Origin: Mesorhizobium ciceri biovar biserrulae WSM1271
Lineage (GTDB): Bacteria > Pseudomonadota > Alphaproteobacteria > Rhizobiales > Rhizobiaceae
Assembly (NCBI RefSeq): GCF_000185905.1
Contig: NC_014923.1
Span: forward strand, 2,751,501-2,815,500
Length of the DNA stretch: 64,000 nucleotides
Direction of reading: 5' to 3'
Part shown: positions 60,570 to 64,000 of the stretch, piece by piece
How positions within the stretch are numbered: the first letter of the stretch is position 1
How the letters are laid out: every line of letters begins with the position of its first letter
The notes under the pieces: generated by a model
What the model was told of the DNA's origin: nothing
Seen by the model: only the letters and a program-made list of their open reading frames with translations
Databases searched by the model: none
Program-made: the position numbers and the translations under genes

Positions 60570-61346
60570 ATGACCGTCGCACCAAGATTGCAGCCGCGCG
60601 AAGCGACCGCGCCGCAGCTCGTCAATGTCCTGCACAGCCCCAAGCGTGTGCGCGTCAAATTCGGCGGCCGCACCATCGCCGACAGCCGCAACGTGCTGGT
60701 GCTGCGCTCCAACCATTTCCTGCCGATCTATTTCTTCCCGCCGTCAGCGGTCGACCCATCGGTGCTGAAACCTTCGCTGCATCGCGAGCCGCATCCGGTC
60801 GGTGGCGAGACCGCCTATTGGGATATCGACAGCGGCGACAGGCGCAGCGCCAACGCGGCGTGGTCGTTCGTGTCGCCGCCGGATGAAAACCTGGCGCCGC
60901 TGGCCGGCCGCATTGCATTCACCTGGAAGGCCGTCGACCAGTGGTTCGAGGAGGAAGAGGAAGTCTTCGTCCACGCCCGCGATCCCTATGCACGCATCGA
61001 TGTTCTGCAAAGCTCGAGCCATTTGCAGATCTGGTTCGACGGCGAGCCGATCGCCGACAGCCACCGCCCGGTGCTGCTGTTCGAGACGCATCTGCCGACG
61101 CGTTTTTATCTGCCCGCGGAAGACATCCGGCTGGAGCGGCTGACAGCGTCCGTCACCACGACGCGATGTCCCTACAAGGGCATCGCCTCTTACTGGTCCG
61201 GCCTGCTGAGCGACGGTTCGGTGCGCCCTGATATCGCCTGGAGCTACCGGGATCCCATTGAGGAAATGCCGAAGATCAAGGGCCTCATCGCCTTCTATCC
61301 GCAGGCCGTCGAACGCATCCATCTCGACGGCGAGCCCGTCGCATAG
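60570..61346 (+). CDS. Protein with two DUF427 domains
   Basis: 258 residues. Two homologous DUF427 units are visible at about residues 20-115 (RVKFGGRTIADSRNVLVLRSNHFLPIYFF ... AWSF) and 140-240 (QIWFDGEPIADSHRPVLLFETHLPTRFYL ... AWSY). In each, a gene-family pattern of GxxIADS and FxxxxLPxxxY repeats. No signal peptide or membrane segment. Catalytic function of the family is not established. It begins 14 bases after the LLM monooxygenase and 35 bases before the binding protein, suggesting a role in the same catabolic step. Confidence 0.82.
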   Translation: MTVAPRLQPREATAPQLVNVLHSPKRVRVKFGGRTIADSRNVLVLRSNHFLPIYFFPPSAVDPSVLKPSLHREPHPVGGETAYWDIDSGDRRSANAAWSFVSPPDENLAPLAGRIAFTWKAVDQWFEEEEEVFVHARDPYARIDVLQSSSHLQIWFDGEPIADSHRPVLLFETHLPTRFYLPAEDIRLERLTASVTTTRCPYKGIASYWSGLLSDGSVRPDIAWSYRDPIEEMPKIKGLIAFYPQAVERIHLDGEPVA

Positions 61347-61381
61347 ATTTTCAATCTTCATTTCAAAGCAGGGGTTTCAAA

Positions 61382-63019
61382 ATGACCAGACGCAGAGATA
61401 TCGACGCAGTTCGCAATCTGTCGGGGGACATCTGGAATGTCGCCGTCGACGAACATCAGGGCGGCTTTCTCAAGCGCCGCGATCTCCTCAGATATGCCGC
61501 ACTGCTCGGCCTGACCGGCTTTGCCGCCTCGCAGGGATTGGGAGGCGCGCGCGCCGCGGCTGCCGGCGGCGGCACGGTTCGCGTCGGGCTCGGCCAGCCG
61601 ACCAAGGCGATCGATCCGGTTTCGGTCACCGATCCGGCCAGCATCGGGGTGATCAGCCAGGTCGGCGAGTATCTGATCCTCGACGATCCGAAGGATGGTC
61701 TGCAGCCGAAGCTGGCTCTGTCCTGGGAGGCCAACGAGACGGCCAGCCGCTGGACCTTCAAATTGCGGCAAGGGGTAAAATTCCACGATGGCCGCGCGGT
61801 CACCGCCAAAGACGTTGTGGCGAGCTTCGAGCGGCTGGTCGATCCGGCCAGCGGCTCGTCGGCGTTGTCCGCCTACAAGGGCATCCTGTCCAAGGGCGGC
61901 GCCAAGCTGGTCGACGACGAAACCGTCGCCTTCGATCTCGACGGTCCGAACAGCAACTTCCCGTTCTATGTCTCCTCCGACGTCTACAATGCCGTCATCC
62001 TGCCTGCCGACTATGCCGGTGATTTCGAGAAGACTTTCAACGGCACCGGCCCGTTCAAGCTCGAATCCTTCCGTCCCAAGCAAGGCGCCAGCTTCGTGCG
62101 CAATGAGAATTACTGGGGCGACAAGGCGCTGCCCGACCGGATCGAGATCAAGTTCTTCGACGACGAGCAGGCACAGGTGCTGGCTTTGCAGGCCGGCCAG
62201 CTCGACGTGATCCCAAGCACGACGCGGCTGGAGCTGGCGATCGAGGGCAATCCCAACTTCAAGCTGCTGAGCGTGCAGGCGAGCTCGCACGACCAGGTGC
62301 ATCTCAGGACCGACCAGGCGCCGTTTACCGACAAGCGCATCCGCCGCGCGCTGGCGCTCACGATCGACCGAGAGGCTGTGGTCAAGGGCCTGCTCAAGGG
62401 CCGCGCCATCGTCGGCAACGACACGCCGTTCGCGCCGATCTTCCCCTCGGCCGATCCATCGGTGCCGCAGCGCAAGCAGGACATTGCCGAGGCCAAGCGG
62501 CTGCTTGGCGAGGCGGGCGTGCCCAACGGCTTCGAGGTGACGCTGACCACCGAACGCGCCTATGACATTCCCGACTATGCGGTCATCATCCAGAACTTCG
62601 CCAAGAAGGCCGGCATCGACGTCAAGCTCAAAGTCCTGCCGCAGGACGCCTATTACGGCTCGGCGACGTTCGGCAGTTCGCCATGGCTGGATTCGGTGCT
62701 CGGCATCACCGACTATGGCCACCGCGGCACGCCCGACATCTTCCTCAACGCCACGCTAAAGAGTTCGGGAGCTTGGAACGCGGCACATTTCAACAACCCG
62801 GCCTATGACGCGCTGCTGCTTGACTACTCGAAGGCGCGCGACCTGCAGGCACAGCGCCTTGTTGCCCGCAAGATCCAGACCTTGCTGCTCGACGAGACGC
62901 CGGCGATCATCAGCTACTTCTCGCAATACAGCCGCATCGTCAGCTCCAAGGTCGAGGGCGTACGCTTCACCGCGATTTCGCATCTCCTGCTCGACCGCGT
63001 TTCCTTCGTCCAGGCATGA
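61382..63019 (+). CDS. Dipeptide/nickel-type ABC transporter substrate-binding protein (family 5)
   Basis: 545 residues. A twin-arginine signal (KRRDLLRYAALLGLTGFAASQG) begins at about residue 31 after an unusually long N-terminal leader; a later start is possible, but none is clearly better. Family-5 features follow: LSWEANETASRWTFKLRQGVKFHDGRAVTAKDVVASFERL, FNGTGPFKLESF and NENYWGDKALPDRIEIKFF. It captures a peptide-like or other small organic ligand for the permeases downstream. Confidence 0.9.
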   Translation: MTRRRDIDAVRNLSGDIWNVAVDEHQGGFLKRRDLLRYAALLGLTGFAASQGLGGARAAAAGGGTVRVGLGQPTKAIDPVSVTDPASIGVISQVGEYLILDDPKDGLQPKLALSWEANETASRWTFKLRQGVKFHDGRAVTAKDVVASFERLVDPASGSSALSAYKGILSKGGAKLVDDETVAFDLDGPNSNFPFYVSSDVYNAVILPADYAGDFEKTFNGTGPFKLESFRPKQGASFVRNENYWGDKALPDRIEIKFFDDEQAQVLALQAGQLDVIPSTTRLELAIEGNPNFKLLSVQASSHDQVHLRTDQAPFTDKRIRRALALTIDREAVVKGLLKGRAIVGNDTPFAPIFPSADPSVPQRKQDIAEAKRLLGEAGVPNGFEVTLTTERAYDIPDYAVIIQNFAKKAGIDVKLKVLPQDAYYGSATFGSSPWLDSVLGITDYGHRGTPDIFLNATLKSSGAWNAAHFNNPAYDALLLDYSKARDLQAQRLVARKIQTLLLDETPAIISYFSQYSRIVSSKVEGVRFTAISHLLLDRVSFVQA

Positions 63020-63026
63020 TCGCGAC

Positions 63027-63986
63027 ATGCTGACCGGTCGCATTCTGTCAGCGCGTGTGGGCACACTTGTCCTCACCCTGTGGCTGGTCAGCATTCTGGT
63101 GTTCTTCGCCGGGCAGGTCCTGCCCGGCGATGTGGGCCGTGTCATGCTCGGGCCTTTTGCCGACGCGCAAGCGGTGGCGGAACTGAACAAGCGGCTAGGC
63201 GCCGACCAGCCGGTTCTCGTCCAGTATTGGCTCTGGTTCAGCAAAGCGGTCACCGGTGACTTCGGCACCTCGCTGTCGATGCGCGGGCCGGTGGCGCCCT
63301 TCGTGCTGGAAAGCCTCAAGCGCTCCGCGGCGCTTGCCGGGATTATTTTGCTCTTCCTCGTTCCGCTCGGCGTTGGTGCCGGCGTCATCGCCGGTCTCAA
63401 TGCGGGCCGCCTCATCGACCGGCTGATCGTGATGGCGGGCGTCTCCTTCGGCATTGTGCCTGATTTCGTTTCCGGCCTGATGCTGCTCATCGTTTTCGGC
63501 CTGTGGCTGAACTGGTTCCCGATCTCCGGAGTTGCGCCCGATGGCGCGGGCTTCTGGACGCATGGCTATTATCTGATCCTGCCGGCGCTGCCGCTGGTGC
63601 TGAACCTTTCCGGCTATATCGCCCGGATGACGCGAGCAGGCGTGATCGAGGCGATCGCCGCCGATTACACGCGCACCGCCGTCCTGAAAGGGCTCGAGCG
63701 GCGCGAGATCATCTTTCGGCACGTGCTGCGCAATGCGCTGACGCCGACCGTCGCGGTGCTGGCGACGCAGACCGGATACATGCTGGGTGGGCTGGTGGTG
63801 ATCGAGGCGTTGTTCGGCATCCAGGGACTTGGCAATCTGGTCCTGAACGCGGCCAAGGCCCGTGATTTCCCGATGCTGGAGGCAGGCGTATTGGTGATGG
63901 CGGCCATCTTCGTGCTGTCGGCGGCGGCCGGCGACCTCTTGCTGGCGCTGCTCGATCCGCGGCAACGCCGCCGGACCTCGCCATGA
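63027..63986 (+). CDS. Dipeptide/nickel-type ABC transporter permease (DppB)
   Basis: 319 residues from ATG 63027, 7 bases after the binding-protein stop. N-terminal membrane anchor (TLVLTLWLVSILVFFAGQVLPGD) and about six membrane segments; the DppB motif ARMTRAGVIEAIAADYTRTAVLKGL and ALTPTVAVLATQTGYMLGGLVVIEALFGIQGLG are typical. It pairs with the second permease, whose ATG overlaps its stop by four bases. Confidence 0.92.
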   Translation: MLTGRILSARVGTLVLTLWLVSILVFFAGQVLPGDVGRVMLGPFADAQAVAELNKRLGADQPVLVQYWLWFSKAVTGDFGTSLSMRGPVAPFVLESLKRSAALAGIILLFLVPLGVGAGVIAGLNAGRLIDRLIVMAGVSFGIVPDFVSGLMLLIVFGLWLNWFPISGVAPDGAGFWTHGYYLILPALPLVLNLSGYIARMTRAGVIEAIAADYTRTAVLKGLERREIIFRHVLRNALTPTVAVLATQTGYMLGGLVVIEALFGIQGLGNLVLNAAKARDFPMLEAGVLVMAAIFVLSAAAGDLLLALLDPRQRRRTSP

Positions 63987-64000
63987 CGGATCTGGCCGAG
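63983..64000 (+). CDS. Start of a second dipeptide-type ABC permease (DppC), truncated by the window
   Basis: ATG 63983 overlaps the DppB stop (ATGA), and only six codons (MTDLAE) fit before the right edge. The identity is inferred from the standard DppB-DppC order. Confidence 0.5.

Noticed and set aside
1..64000. tRNA, rRNA, insertion sequences or phage genes
   Set aside because: I looked for transposase, integrase and tRNA-like segments and saw none. The short palindromes are intergenic repeats, not mobile genes.

Overview
The window is GC-rich DNA from an alphaproteobacterium of the Rhizobiales, most like Mesorhizobium. The basis is the codon use, the many dense ABC-transporter and catabolic operons, rhizobial-type short palindromic repeats, and proteins that read like Mesorhizobium homologues. 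This is inference; no rRNA or other marker gene is present. I saw no tRNA, rRNA, insertion sequence, integrase or CRISPR array. Seven import systems are complete or nearly so and an eighth is cut by the right edge, so this is a nutrient-acquisition region.

Layout. 1-3349: the tail of a ROK-family sugar kinase or regulator, then a sugar ABC importer (binding protein and two permeases). 3346-3657: a decayed FAD-oxidoreductase remnant. 3854-17089: a catabolic locus with an NMT1/SsuA-type ABC importer, GMC oxidoreductase, flavin monooxygenase, Rid protein, DUF1028 protein, aldehyde dehydrogenase, LysR regulator, M20 amidohydrolase and a trimethylamine-dehydrogenase-family enzyme. Three matching TTAGG-N5-(C/G)CTAA palindromes upstream of three of its transcription units suggest one regulon. 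17173-27947: complete assimilatory nitrate genes (nasT, nasS, nrtABC, nirB, nirD, nasA). The nrtA leader carries a sigma-54 promoter, two ANTAR-type hexaloop hairpins and an overlapping intrinsic terminator. 28047-28313: an orphan BrnA-like antitoxin.

28331-34712 (minus strand): a polyamine-type ABC operon with a PuuB-like FAD oxidase, a small cupin and an XRE-cupin regulator whose start overlaps a perfect palindrome. 34845-42342: a ROK regulator and an SGNH esterase diverge from a ribose-type sugar importer that ends in a second, paralogous SGNH esterase resembling Mycobacterium smegmatis MsAcT. 42490-42747: a small hypothetical gene. 42964-52506: a GntR/HutC-controlled locus with a HisC-like aminotransferase, an SDR, a HisD-like dehydrogenase, a zinc alcohol dehydrogenase, the regulator, an APH-fold kinase and an NMT1-type ABC importer. 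Related GTATAT operators lie at three of its promoters. The HisD paralogue has lost histidinol-site residues, and SDR plus HisD-like plus MDR is the enzyme set known for dihydroxypropanesulfonate oxidation (hpsNOP), so sulfonate catabolism is the leading hypothesis.

52533-56302: a heterodimeric ABC exporter with one degenerate ATP site. 56576-56992: a small exported cupin. 57197-64000: a dipeptide-type ABC system (fused ATPase, binding protein, permease, start of a second permease) with an LLM flavin monooxygenase and a tandem DUF427 protein.

Recurring architecture: four binding-protein genes are followed immediately by a strong hairpin before the next transporter gene, which fits differential mRNA stability favouring the binding protein.
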